A stretch of DNA of 64,000 bases from Bacteroidia bacterium (GCA_030427735.1 JAUIBP010000004.1:326979-390978), one strand, 5' to 3'. Counted from the first letter of the stretch, positions 6,302-14,727 are shown. Translations and numbers: made by a program. The notes: generated from the letters alone by a model not told the origin.

Positions 6302-8491
6302 ATGAAACATGTTTTTTCTTTAATATGTTGTTTAGGGCTTTCATTAAATCTGTTGTCTCAAAATACAATAGCACAAGATTCAACCGATATTGTTACTGAA
6401 ACTTTAGATGAGGTTTTGGTAAATGCAGTGCGTGTAAATGCTACCTCTCCAATTACACATTCTAACGTTAGTAAAGAAACCATTGCTAAGCGTAATTTAG
6501 GACAAGATATCCCGGTGTTATTAAATTTTTTGCCATCGGTAGTAACTACTAGCGATGCCGGTGCTGGTATTGGTTACACAGGTATTAGGGTGCGTGGGGT
6601 AAGTGCACAATCTACTAATGTAACTATAAATGGTATTCCGTATAACGATGCCGAAAGTTTAGGGACGTTTTGGGTGAATTTGGGCGATATTGCTTCGTCT
6701 GTAGAAAGCCTTCAATTGCAACGAGGTGTCGGGACTTCGACAAATGGTGCAGGTGCTTTTGGCGCGAGTATTAATGTGTTAACCGATGCTGTTTCAGAAA
6801 AGGCATCGGGAGAATTATCTAATAGTTTTGGTAGTTACAACACCCAAAAACATACCGCAAAATTTAGTACGGGTACGTTAAACGATCACATCGAACTTGC
6901 CGGAAGAATGTCGGTTATTAAGTCGGATGGTTATATAGATCGTGCTTCAACCGATTTGAAATCGTACTTTTTGCAAGCGTCGTATGTAGATGATAATCGT
7001 TTAATTAAAGCAGTTGTTTTTGGAGGTCACGAAGATACTTATCAGGCTTGGAACGGTATCGATAAGGAAATTTTAGAAAACGACAGAACCTTTAATTCGG
7101 CGGGTATGTATACCGATAGTGATGGTAATGTTAAGTTTTATGATAATGAAGTAGATGATTACAAGCAAGACCATTATCAATTGCATTGGAACGAGCGTTA
7201 TAACAACCATTGGTCTACTAATGTTGGGCTTAACTACACTTATGGTAGAGGGTATTTTGAACAGTATCAAGAAGATGAAAATTTTGAGGATTACGGTTTA
7301 GATAATGTGGTTATAGGCGACGAAACGATTACGCAAACCAATTTAATTAGACGACGTTGGTTAGATAACGATTTTTATGTGGTTAATGCCAATGCAAACT
7401 ATAAAAACGATGTTGTAAACACCATTTTTGGTGCCTCTTATAGTTATTACGATGGCGATCATTTTGGAGAAATTATTTGGTCGCAATACGCAAGTAATAG
7501 CGAGATTCGCGATCATTATTACGATGGTAATGGTAAAAAGAAAGATTTTAGTGTGTTTAGTAAAGCAACATACAGATTAAATTCTAATTGGAGTTTATTT
7601 GCCGATTTACAAATGCGTTTTGTAGATTATAAAACAACGGGAATGACTTCTGATAGGTTGCCTTTTAATATCGACGAAACCTATAACTTCTTTAATCCTA
7701 AGGCGGGAGTAACCTTTAAGTTAAATCCCGAAAACAATATGTATTTTTCGTATGCTAGGGCTAATAGAGAGCCAAACAGAGATGATTTTCAAAGCAATCC
7801 AGATATAAAACCAGAACAATTAAACGATTTTGAATTGGGTTGGAGACACGAAAATAAGCGCTTCAGATTTAATGCGAACTTATATTACATGCAGTATAAC
7901 GAACAATTGGTGTTAACGGGCAATATAGACGATGTTGGTAATCCAATTAGAACGAATAGCGGAGAAAGTTATCGTTTAGGTTTGGAAATTGAAGCTGCCG
8001 TAGCCTTGTCAAGATCATTTTCTATACAACCAAATATTACTTTAAGTAGAAACAAAACAAAAGAATCGATTGTTCCTTTTGATGGCGAGTTGAAAAATTT
8101 TGGCAGTACAAATATTTCGTTTTCACCAGAAATTGTGGCAGGTAATGCTGTAGTTTATCAGCCAGCAGATCATTTTCAGGTGTCGTTTTTAAGTAAGTTT
8201 GTGGGCGAGCAGTATATGGGAAATACAGATTCCAAAACTTCTAAGTTGGATAGTTATTTTGTTAACGATTTAAATGCCATGTACGAGTTTAAAACAAACT
8301 CTATTTTTAAATCGATTATTGTATCTGGTTTAATAAATAATGTTTTTGGAACAGAATACGTGTCTAACGGTTATTACTACACTTACGATGATACTTGGAC
8401 GAATCCAGATGTCGTAACCACAATAGAAGGCGCAGGATATTATCCGCAAGCGACTAGAAATTTCTTGGTTGGTCTAACCTTGAAGTTCTAA
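6302..8491 (+). CDS. TonB-dependent outer-membrane receptor, probable thiamine receptor (OMR1-type)
   Basis: A 729-residue outer-membrane beta-barrel that imports a ligand with energy from TonB/ExbBD. It has a signal peptide (residues 1 to about 24, ending SQNTIAQ), a TonB-box-like LDEVLVNA, a plug domain with TGIRVRGVSAQSTNVTING and GPVGTSTNGAG-like loops, and a long barrel ending in aromatic-rich YYPQATRNFLVGLTLKF. It lacks the N-terminal carboxypeptidase-D-like domain of SusC proteins. The TPP riboswitch upstream strongly implies thiamine or a related compound as ligand. It is monocistronic: a strong hairpin with T tails follows the stop. The inner-membrane carrier would be the PnuT-type protein at 2860. 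Confidence 0.93.
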   Translation: MKHVFSLICCLGLSLNLLSQNTIAQDSTDIVTETLDEVLVNAVRVNATSPITHSNVSKETIAKRNLGQDIPVLLNFLPSVVTTSDAGAGIGYTGIRVRGVSAQSTNVTINGIPYNDAESLGTFWVNLGDIASSVESLQLQRGVGTSTNGAGAFGASINVLTDAVSEKASGELSNSFGSYNTQKHTAKFSTGTLNDHIELAGRMSVIKSDGYIDRASTDLKSYFLQASYVDDNRLIKAVVFGGHEDTYQAWNGIDKEILENDRTFNSAGMYTDSDGNVKFYDNEVDDYKQDHYQLHWNERYNNHWSTNVGLNYTYGRGYFEQYQEDENFEDYGLDNVVIGDETITQTNLIRRRWLDNDFYVVNANANYKNDVVNTIFGASYSYYDGDHFGEIIWSQYASNSEIRDHYYDGNGKKKDFSVFSKATYRLNSNWSLFADLQMRFVDYKTTGMTSDRLPFNIDETYNFFNPKAGVTFKLNPENNMYFSYARANREPNRDDFQSNPDIKPEQLNDFELGWRHENKRFRFNANLYYMQYNEQLVLTGNIDDVGNPIRTNSGESYRLGLEIEAAVALSRSFSIQPNITLSRNKTKESIVPFDGELKNFGSTNISFSPEIVAGNAVVYQPADHFQVSFLSKFVGEQYMGNTDSKTSKLDSYFVNDLNAMYEFKTNSIFKSIIVSGLINNVFGTEYVSNGYYYTYDDTWTNPDVVTTIEGAGYYPQATRNFLVGLTLKF

Positions 8492-8493
8492 AA

Positions 8494-8547
8494 CAAAAAA
8501 ACAGCGATTTGAAGATTATATCGATAATCGAAATCGCTGTTTTTTTA
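8494..8547. terminator. Bidirectional terminator between the TonB receptor and the lipoprotein gene
   Basis: AACAGCGATTT pairs with AAATCGCTGTT and is flanked by A- and T-runs, so it can stop transcripts from both convergent genes. Confidence 0.88.
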
Positions 8548-8988
8548 ATTGTTATAAACCCTAATAATAGAGCCGTTAACTTCTACATAATACGGTTTTA
8601 AGGCGTACCCGCCAATAGTGCCACTTTCGGGGTTGCCGTTTATAATGTTATAAGTATTGCCGTCGTCGCAACTACAACTGGCAATAATACCATTAACTGT
8701 AAGGTGCGAGCAATTGGTTAATGCGTGGTTGGGGTCGCTCAATTCAAAAGCTGTGTAATTGGTGCCGCCAATGTAGTATAATACAACCCCGTTTATCCCA
8801 TACGGATTGTTTAGGGTAATGTAGTTTCCAGGGAATTTAAGGCTGTTGTATTGTGGTAAATTGGTGTTAATTAAATTACCCGTATTAAAAGCGTAATCGG
8901 GAAGATATGGATTGTTTAATGCATCGTCGTCCGAGCTGCAATTTGCAAAAACCAAGGCGATTAAAGCAAGTAAAAGCGTTTTTTTCAT
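8545..8988 (-). CDS. Rieske-like lipoprotein with altered metal ligands
   Basis: A 147-residue lipoprotein beginning MKKTLLLALI with lipobox FANC at Cys17, so it should be anchored in a membrane on the periplasmic or outer side. I chose the ATG at 8988 because the seven residues before it spoil the signal peptide. The C-terminal half reads like a Rieske fold: C93-S-H95, then C105-S-C107, NTYNIINGNPESG, and a closing YALKPYYVEVNGSIIRVY. Canonical Rieske proteins bind 2Fe-2S with CxH and CxxH; here the second His is replaced, giving CxC, so normal cluster binding is doubtful. It is convergent with the thiamine receptor; no functional link is evident. Confidence 0.75.
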   Translation of the reverse strand: MKKTLLLALIALVFANCSSDDDALNNPYLPDYAFNTGNLINTNLPQYNSLKFPGNYITLNNPYGINGVVLYYIGGTNYTAFELSDPNHALTNCSHLTVNGIIASCSCDDGNTYNIINGNPESGTIGGYALKPYYVEVNGSIIRVYNN

Positions 8989-9044
8989 AGTTATATTTTC
9001 GGTTTGCAATTTACAACAAAAAGCAGTTTGCTATAAATATTTTG

Positions 9045-9052
9045 TATATTTG
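9045..9052 (+). promoter_or_regulatory. -7 box upstream of greA
   Basis: TATATTTG matches TAnnTTTG. It lies 88 bases before the greA start, leaving an untranslated leader with no clear structure. Confidence 0.55.
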
Positions 9053-9139
9053 TGTTACAATCTCGTTAAGCGGGATTTTTTTTGTTTCATAGGCACCATG
9101 TTTATGAAACATATTTTTTTAAATTAAAACGATGAAGTT

Positions 9140-9613
9140 ATGAGTAAAGTATCTTATTACACTGCAGAAGGATTAAAAAAATTAAGAGACGAACTAAAAC
9201 AATTAAAAGATATAGAACGTCCGCGTGCCTCGCAGGCTATTGCAGAAGCTAGAGATAAAGGCGATTTGAGTGAAAATGCCGAGTACGATGCGGCTAAGGA
9301 AGCCCAAGGGATGTTAGAGATGAAAATTTCGAAATTAGAAGAGGTTTTGGCAAATGCCCGTGTAATTGACGAATCTCAATTAGACACCTCTAAAATTTTG
9401 GTGCTGTCTAAAGTTAAAATCAAAAACCAAACCAATGGTATGGAAATGATGTACACTTTGGTGGCCGACGGTGAAGCCGATTTAAAATCGGGTAAAATAT
9501 CTGTAAATTCACCAATTGGTAAAGGATTGTTAGGGAAATCTGTTGGCGATGTTGCCGAAATTCAGGTGCCTAATGGCGTGATGAAATTTGATATTATAGA
9601 AATTTCTCGATAA
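9140..9613 (+). CDS. greA: Transcription elongation factor GreA
   Basis: Rescues backtracked RNA polymerase by stimulating cleavage of the 3' end of the transcript. The 157 residues match family length. The N-terminal coiled coil holds LRDELKQLK and the signature ARDKGDLSENAEYDAAKE, with the acidic DLSENAEYD tip that reaches the polymerase active site. The C-terminal FKBP-like half ends in SPIGKGLLGKSVGD. The ATG at 9140 follows an A-rich region. A hairpin at 9635-9669 follows the stop, and the HIT gene is next on the same strand. Confidence 0.97.
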   Translation: MSKVSYYTAEGLKKLRDELKQLKDIERPRASQAIAEARDKGDLSENAEYDAAKEAQGMLEMKISKLEEVLANARVIDESQLDTSKILVLSKVKIKNQTNGMEMMYTLVADGEADLKSGKISVNSPIGKGLLGKSVGDVAEIQVPNGVMKFDIIEISR

Positions 9614-9634
9614 AATCAATAATCATAAGCAGGG

Positions 9635-9669
9635 TTCCTATGTGTTTTGCAACAAAAAATTCATAGGAA
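9635..9669 (+). terminator. Hairpin after greA, possible terminator without a T tail
   Basis: TTCCTATG at 9635-9642 pairs with CATAGGAA at 9662-9669, and an inner TTTTG/CAAAA pair extends the stem. No T-run follows, so stopping power is uncertain; it may instead stabilise the greA mRNA 3' end. Confidence 0.45.
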
Positions 9670-9713
9670 TCAATTCGTTTTAGTCTTGAATCGAGAGCGA
9701 TTAGTATAATAAG

Positions 9714-9729
9714 GTGATGCATACATCAC
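9714..9729 (+). promoter_or_regulatory. Perfect inverted repeat just before the HIT gene
   Basis: GTGATG-CATA-CATCAC forms a 6-bp perfect inverted repeat ending 16 bases before the start at 9746. The place suits an operator or a small translational hairpin. No regulator was identified. Confidence 0.35.
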
Positions 9730-9745
9730 ATAAAATAGTTTAATT

Positions 9746-10135
9746 ATGGCTTCTATTTTTAGTAAAATTATTTCTGGTGAATTGCCAGCGTATAAAATTG
9801 CAGAAACCGAAGAGTTTTTGGCGTTTTTAGATATCAATCCAAACACCAAAGGACATACGCTATGTATTCCTAAACAGGAAGTAGATAAGTTATTCGATTT
9901 GGATGAAGCACAATATTTAGGGCTGTTAAAGTTTTCTAGACAGGTTGCAAAAGCTATAGAAAAAGCCATTCCTTGTAAGCGTGTAGGCTTAACCGTAATC
10001 GGTTTAGAAGTGCCACATGCCCACGTACATTTAATTCCGTTACACACTATGGAAGACGCACGGTTTTTGCATAAAACAAGCTTGACCGATGCCGATTTTC
10101 AAGATGTTGTAAATGCCATAAAAGCACATTTATAG
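9746..10135 (+). CDS. HIT family nucleotide hydrolase/transferase
   Basis: A 129-residue cytosolic histidine-triad protein that hydrolyses adenylated or nucleoside-phosphoramidate substrates. The signature HAHVHLIP puts the catalytic triad at His91, His93 and His95. N-terminal FSKIISGELPAYKIAE and LAFLDINPNTKGHTL are typical of the HinT branch. It follows greA on the same strand, an order common in flavobacteria, and is convergent with the histidine kinase, whose stop lies five bases away. Confidence 0.93.
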   Translation: MASIFSKIISGELPAYKIAETEEFLAFLDINPNTKGHTLCIPKQEVDKLFDLDEAQYLGLLKFSRQVAKAIEKAIPCKRVGLTVIGLEVPHAHVHLIPLHTMEDARFLHKTSLTDADFQDVVNAIKAHL

Positions 10136-10139
10136 TTTA

Positions 10140-11294
10140 CTAAAGTGTTCTTTTAAGGGTAATTTGCATGGTAGTGCCTTTGCCAATTTCCGATTGTAAT
10201 ACTTTTATTTTTCCGTCGTGAAAATCTTCAATAATACGTTTGGCTAACGAAAGGCCTAAGCCCCAGCCACGTTTTTTGGTGGTAAATCCGGGCTCGAAAA
10301 TACGTGTAAATTGGTTTTTATGAAGGCCTTTGCCAGTGTCGGAAACTGTAATTTTAACATCGTTTGTGCTCGGGATAATTTTTATAGACAATTCTCCTTT
10401 GCCTTTCATCGCATCAATAGCGTTTTTTACTAAATTTTCTATGGTCCAGCTATACAGTTGCGGGTTTAATTGAATAGGGATTTTAGTATCTGGAACATCG
10501 ATATTAAAGTTTATTAGTTTGGACGAACGCGATTTTAAATAATCGTAAGATTCTATGGTTTCTTGTACCAAGTCTGTTGCTTCAAGCGTTGGTACCGATC
10601 CTATTTTGCTAAAGCGTTCAGTAATGGTTTGTAGTCTATTTATATCTTTTTCAATTTCTGTAATATAATCTGGGTTTACATCTTCTATTTTAAGTAGTTC
10701 CGTCCAACCAATTAAAGACGATAATGGTGTACCAATTTGGTGAGCGGTTTCTTTGGCCATACCAGACCACAATTTATTTTGTGTAGCAATTTTTGTGCTT
10801 CGGTAAAATACATATACCAGCCCTGCAAAAAGCACAATAATTAAAATAAATGCAATGGGGTAATACTTAAGTTTGTTTAGTAATGGCGAATTGCCGTAGT
10901 AGAGCGTGTCGAGAACTTTTCCTTCGTAAATAATTTCTATTGGCTGATTTTCTTTTTCGAATTCTAAGATAAGATCTTTTACGTAAGCAGAGTTTTGCGC
11001 TTTTTTTTCGTCTAAATTATTGTGCTCTATATTGCCGTTTAAATCCACCATAATCATTGGGGTGGTTGTGTTACTTTGTAAAATTTGAAGAGGTAGCTCG
11101 CCAATATCGCCATCTAAATTGGTACTTTTAATCAGATCGCGTTGTGCTGCCGACCAAATTTGCATTTTTATACGTTCTTCGGCTTTGAAGCTTTGAAAAA
11201 ACATGAAAGTATTCCATAAAATTAAAATAATGATAGTAAAAGAGATACCGATAATAATCCAACGAATGAGTCCCTTATGTTTTGTAAAAAGCAT
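10140..11294 (-). CDS. Membrane sensor histidine kinase
   Basis: A 384-residue two-component sensor. It has two membrane segments (about residues 10-31 and 145-164) enclosing a periplasmic domain of about 110 residues, then a dimerisation domain with phospho-acceptor His185 in ETAHQIGTPLSSLIGW, and an HATPase_c domain with the N box NLVKNAIDAM, G1 DTGKGL and G2 GWGLGLSLAKRI. The H box with HQIGTPLSSL rather than HELRTPL is a subtype frequent in Bacteroidota. No response regulator adjoins it, so it is an orphan whose partner is elsewhere. The ligand is unknown. Confidence 0.9.
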   Translation of the reverse strand: MLFTKHKGLIRWIIIGISFTIIILILWNTFMFFQSFKAEERIKMQIWSAAQRDLIKSTNLDGDIGELPLQILQSNTTTPMIMVDLNGNIEHNNLDEKKAQNSAYVKDLILEFEKENQPIEIIYEGKVLDTLYYGNSPLLNKLKYYPIAFILIIVLFAGLVYVFYRSTKIATQNKLWSGMAKETAHQIGTPLSSLIGWTELLKIEDVNPDYITEIEKDINRLQTITERFSKIGSVPTLEATDLVQETIESYDYLKSRSSKLINFNIDVPDTKIPIQLNPQLYSWTIENLVKNAIDAMKGKGELSIKIIPSTNDVKITVSDTGKGLHKNQFTRIFEPGFTTKKRGWGLGLSLAKRIIEDFHDGKIKVLQSEIGKGTTMQITLKRTL

Positions 11295-11415
11295 TTAATT
11301 TATTTTTAATGGTAATATAATGCAAATCTGTTAATAATATTGTGATATCAAGTGTTCAAATCATTTTTTGTTCAAGCATAGATTGTTTACATTTGCTGAA
11401 ATTCTAAAAGGCTAT

Positions 11416-12288
11416 ATGATTTCATTCGAACCGAAGGAACTTTCAACTGCAAAATTACATAGTTACTTGCTAAGCGCTGTTGCGCCAAGGCCCATTGCGT
11501 TTGCGAGTACGGTAGATGCCGAAGGACGTCCTAACTTATCGCCATTTAGTTTTTTTAATGTCTTTAGTGCCAATCCGCCAATTTTAGTATTTTCGCCAGC
11601 CAGACGCGTAAAAAATAATACGGTTAAACATACCTTGGTTAATGTGCAGTATACTAAAGAAGTTGTAATTAATATTGTTAATTACGATTTGGTACAGCAA
11701 ATGTCGTTAAGCAGTACGGAATATCCAGAGGGAGTAAACGAGTTCGAGAAATCGGGTTTAACTATGTTGCCGTCGGATGTTGTAAAACCCTACCGTGTAG
11801 GCGAATCGCCTGTGCAGTTAGAGTGTAAGGTTAATCAAATTATAGCATTAGGCGATCAAGGTGGTGCAGGAAATTTAGTGATTTGTGAAGTGGTTAAATT
11901 ACACATTTCCAAAGAAGTTTTAAATGCAGATAGTACTATTGATCAAGATAAATTAGACGTTGTAGCACGTGCTGGTGGTAGTTATTATAGCAGAGCTAAA
12001 ACAGGTTTTTTTGAAATACCAAAGCCATTGTCTACAATGGGTATTGGGGTAGATGCTTTACCAGACGATGTAAAAAATAGCATGGTGCTTACGGGCAACG
12101 ATTTAGGTATGCTTGGTAATGTTGAAGCATTGCCTACGACAGAAGAGGTAGCGGCTTTTGTAAAAGATAGAGCAGAGCGTTACCCGAGTATTAAAAATGT
12201 AAATACTTTAAGAGGAAAACATATCTTAGCGCAAAATTTTTTAAGTTACGGCGATGTAGATAGCGCTTGGAAAATTTTATTATCTTAA
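11416..12288 (+). CDS. Flavin reductase family protein (FMN-binding split barrel)
   Basis: A 290-residue cytosolic protein. I start it at the ATG at 11416, which yields MISFEPKELSTAKLH as in family members; the longer frame from a TTG at 11368 adds unrelated residues. The N-terminal half is a flavin-reductase-like split barrel: VAPRPIAFASTVDAEGRPNLSPFSFFNVFSANPP binds FMN, and later GAGNLVICEVV completes it. The C-terminal portion carries a segment found in the longer subfamily (AGGSYYSRAKTGFFEIPKP). It probably reduces flavin or is an FMN-dependent oxidoreductase; no partner monooxygenase is nearby. Confidence 0.85.
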   Translation: MISFEPKELSTAKLHSYLLSAVAPRPIAFASTVDAEGRPNLSPFSFFNVFSANPPILVFSPARRVKNNTVKHTLVNVQYTKEVVINIVNYDLVQQMSLSSTEYPEGVNEFEKSGLTMLPSDVVKPYRVGESPVQLECKVNQIIALGDQGGAGNLVICEVVKLHISKEVLNADSTIDQDKLDVVARAGGSYYSRAKTGFFEIPKPLSTMGIGVDALPDDVKNSMVLTGNDLGMLGNVEALPTTEEVAAFVKDRAERYPSIKNVNTLRGKHILAQNFLSYGDVDSAWKILLS

Positions 12289-12339
12289 AACATTATTACA
12301 ATATCGAACGTTTTATAATAGAATAGAAAAATAAATTAA

Positions 12340-12714
12340 ATGGAAGTACAAGGAAGAATTAAAATGGTAGGTGAGACCCAAACTTTTGGTAGTAATGGGT
12401 TTAGAAAAAGAGAAGTAGTAGTTACAACAGAAGAGCAGTATCCGCAACATATATTAGTAGAGTTTGTTCAAGATAAAACAGATTTATTGAACAACTATAG
12501 TGTAGGACAAAACGTAAAAGTGAGTATTAATTTAAGAGGAAGAGAGTGGGTAAATCCACAAGGCGAGACCAAGTATTTTAACTCTATTCAGGGTTGGAGA
12601 ATCGAAGCTGTACAAGATGGTGCTTCTGGTAATGTGCCACCAGTGCCGCCAGCCGATGCATTCGAGCCTGCTTCTAGCTTAAATCAAGACGAGCACGACG
12701 ACTTACCTTTCTAG
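12340..12714 (+). CDS. DUF3127 domain protein (OB-fold-like, nucleic-acid-binding candidate)
   Basis: A 124-residue protein of the DUF3127 family, found mainly in Bacteroidota. Residues 1-92 contain FGSNGFRKREVVVTTEE, NVKVSINLRGREWVNPQGETKYFNSIQGWRI, which reads like an OB-fold with single-stranded-DNA-binding-protein-like strands. The tail is Pro/Asp/Glu-rich and ends DEHDDLPF, very like the acidic C-terminal tip by which SSB proteins recruit partners. This suggests nucleic-acid binding, as an inference. Followed by a strong terminator. Confidence 0.85.
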   Translation: MEVQGRIKMVGETQTFGSNGFRKREVVVTTEEQYPQHILVEFVQDKTDLLNNYSVGQNVKVSINLRGREWVNPQGETKYFNSIQGWRIEAVQDGASGNVPPVPPADAFEPASSLNQDEHDDLPF

Positions 12715-12749
12715 TCGAAGGTAAATTATGACTAATTCAAAGTGTGATG

Positions 12750-12785
12750 AACCTCAATATCTTTCGATATTGGGGTTTATTTATT
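12750..12785 (+). terminator. Intrinsic terminator after the DUF3127 gene
   Basis: AACCTCAATATC pairs with GATATTGGGGTT around a TTTC loop and is followed by a T-rich run. Confidence 0.85.
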
Positions 12786-12811
12786 TTAGATTGTTTTCTT
12801 AAATTTGGGTA

Positions 12812-13435
12812 ATGAAGTTTTTAAAAGAAAAAATAGAATTTCCAGATATCCGGGAAGCCACTAAAGAAGGGCTTTTGGCAGTGGGCGGCGATTTGTCTCC
12901 TGAGCGATTACTTTTTGCGTATAAACGTGGCATTTTTCCTTGGTTTGAAGACGATAATGCTATTCTATGGTGGTCGCCAGATCCTAGGTTTGTACTTTAT
13001 CCGGGAGATTTAAAAGTTTCAAAAAGCATGCGTCAGTTTTTAAGAAATTGTAATTTAACAGTAACTGTTAATGCCGATTTTTCGGCGGTAATTAGCGCTT
13101 GTTCTAAAATAAGTCGTCCCGGGCAGGAAGGCACTTGGATTACCAAAAAAATGACCGATGCTTATATTGCACTTCATGAAATGGGGTTCGCTAAGTCTGT
13201 AGAGGTGTGGCAAGATAAAACACTTGTGGGCGGACTTTATGGTGTGGATTTAGGTAATGGTGTGTTTTGTGGCGAGAGTATGTTTACTAAAGTGAGTAAT
13301 GCTAGTAAGGCTGGGTTTATCACTTTTATTCAAAATTCCGATTATAAACTAATAGATTGCCAAGTTTATACACCACACCTAGAGAGCCTGGGAGCAATAG
13401 AAATTCCTAGAGAACATTTTTTACGCTATCTGTAG
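12812..13435 (+). CDS. aat: Leucyl/phenylalanyl-tRNA--protein transferase
   Basis: Adds Leu or Phe from charged tRNA to proteins with N-terminal Arg or Lys, marking them for ClpS/ClpAP decay (the bacterial N-end rule). The 207 residues hold the family core: LLAVGGDLSPERLLFAYKRGIFPWF at 21-45, then ILWWSPDPRFVL, and later GGLYGVDLGNGVFCGESMF. The ATG at 12812 lies only five bases after a TAAATTTG -7-like box (12800-12807), so either the mRNA is leaderless or the box is chance. It is convergent with tag. Confidence 0.95.
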   Translation: MKFLKEKIEFPDIREATKEGLLAVGGDLSPERLLFAYKRGIFPWFEDDNAILWWSPDPRFVLYPGDLKVSKSMRQFLRNCNLTVTVNADFSAVISACSKISRPGQEGTWITKKMTDAYIALHEMGFAKSVEVWQDKTLVGGLYGVDLGNGVFCGESMFTKVSNASKAGFITFIQNSDYKLIDCQVYTPHLESLGAIEIPREHFLRYL

Positions 13436-13441
13436 TGAGAA

Positions 13442-14008
13442 CTAAACTTCGTTGTATCTAAAACATTGCACTTCGTGGTCGTTTATCATACCAGTGGCTT
13501 GCATGTGGGCGTAAATAACGGTAGAGCCTACAAATTTAAATCCACGTTTTTTTAAATCTTTACTGATGGCATCACTCAAAGGGGTGTTTGCTGGGGCGTC
13601 TTTATAGTACGACAGTTGGTTTTTAATTGGTTTGCCATCAACAAATCCCCAAATGTAATTACTAAAACTTCCAAACTCTTCCTGTACTTTTATAAAGGCT
13701 TGGGCATTACTAACCGTAGCTTTTATTTTTAATTTATTTCGGATGATGCCTGTATCTTGTGCGAGTTCTTCTAGTTTCGAAGCCGTATAATTGGCTATGG
13801 TGTTATAATCAAAACCATCAAACGCATTTCTAAAATTTTCTCGTTTTCGTAACACGGTAATCCAACTTAATCCAGCCTGGAATGTTTCCAATATTAAAAA
13901 CTCAAAAAGTGTAGCGTCATCTTTAACAGGAACGCCCCATTCTAAATCGTGATAAGCTTCATATAAATCGTCTCCAACGCACCAACCGCATCTGTGTTTT
14001 TCCATCAT
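13442..14008 (-). CDS. tag: DNA-3-methyladenine glycosylase I
   Basis: Excises 3-methyladenine from DNA in base-excision repair. It is 188 residues long and shows the zinc-site pattern of the Tag family: N-terminal HRCGWC with HDLEWGVPV just after, and C-terminal NDHEVQCFR supplying the other His and Cys ligands. A helix-hairpin-helix-like middle follows LEFLILETFQAGLSWITVL. Two Met codons (14008 and 14005) are both possible starts. A TACCTTTG box on the minus strand at 14061-14068 is the likely promoter and is back-to-back with that of the thioredoxin-like gene. Confidence 0.96.
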   Translation of the reverse strand: MMEKHRCGWCVGDDLYEAYHDLEWGVPVKDDATLFEFLILETFQAGLSWITVLRKRENFRNAFDGFDYNTIANYTASKLEELAQDTGIIRNKLKIKATVSNAQAFIKVQEEFGSFSNYIWGFVDGKPIKNQLSYYKDAPANTPLSDAISKDLKKRGFKFVGSTVIYAHMQATGMINDHEVQCFRYNEV

Positions 14009-14060
14009 AATGAAAGGTTTTAATAAAACTCCTACTAATGTAACAACTGTTACCCAAAAA

Positions 14061-14083
14061 CAAAGGTAATAGCTTTAATTTTG
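14061..14083. promoter_or_regulatory. Divergent pair of -7 boxes between tag and the thioredoxin-like gene
   Basis: The minus strand reads TACCTTTG at 14061-14068 (toward tag) and the plus strand TAATTTTG at 14076-14083 (toward 14107). Both fit TAnnTTTG. The two promoters overlap, so firing of one may hinder the other. Confidence 0.55.
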
Positions 14084-14106
14084 TAGTGTTAAAAATAAAG
14101 ATTCTC

Positions 14107-14727
14107 ATGGAAATATTACAACGTACGGTTAATGATAATATCGTTAATGATGGATTAAATAACGCAATGTCTTATACTGCGTTTAGAGATTTGGTAAAAA
14201 CATTAGCGACCACAGACGGAACCACTGGTGTAGAACAATCTGAAGCCCTAATTGCTTATACTAAATTAAACGAAAGCCGTATGAAGCGTTGGGATAAAAC
14301 GCTTAAAATTTCTGAAGACGATCAAACGCGCATTAAAAATTTTAAAGGAAGTGTTACTTGGTTAGTTATTGCCGAGAGCTGGTGTGGCGATGCCGCCCAT
14401 ATTTTGCCTGTAATTAATAAGGTGGCAGATTTGAATGCAAATATCGATTTGAAAATTGTTTTGCGCGATGAAAACGATGCCTTAATGAATCAATTCTTAA
14501 CCAACGGCGGAAAGTCTATTCCAAAACTTATTATGATAGATAATAATACGGGCGACGTAGTAAATACTTTTGGTCCGCGACCAAGTATTGCAACACAATT
14601 GGTAAACGATTTTAAGGCAGAATATAAGGTGATAACTCCAGCTTTTAAAGAGCAATTACAAACTTGGTATAATTTAGATAAAGGCCAAAGTACTGTAGGC
14701 GATTTGTTAGCACTGTTAAAAGTTTAG
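14107..14727 (+). CDS. Thioredoxin-like protein with WCGDA motif
   Basis: A 206-residue cytosolic protein; the ATG at 14107 is preferred over an upstream TTG-type start at 14086, since the seven extra residues are not family-like. The thioredoxin-fold core begins about residue 95 with TWLVIAESWCGDAAHILP, placing the active-site region at WCGDAA. The second, resolving Cys of CxxC is missing, so it cannot work as an ordinary disulfide reductase. The later KSIPKLIMID supplies the conserved cis-Pro. This fits a thioredoxin family common in Bacteroidota and Firmicutes of unproven role. Its 3' end overlaps the convergent TonB-C-like gene by four bases. Confidence 0.85.
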   Translation: MEILQRTVNDNIVNDGLNNAMSYTAFRDLVKTLATTDGTTGVEQSEALIAYTKLNESRMKRWDKTLKISEDDQTRIKNFKGSVTWLVIAESWCGDAAHILPVINKVADLNANIDLKIVLRDENDALMNQFLTNGGKSIPKLIMIDNNTGDVVNTFGPRPSIATQLVNDFKAEYKVITPAFKEQLQTWYNLDKGQSTVGDLLALLKV

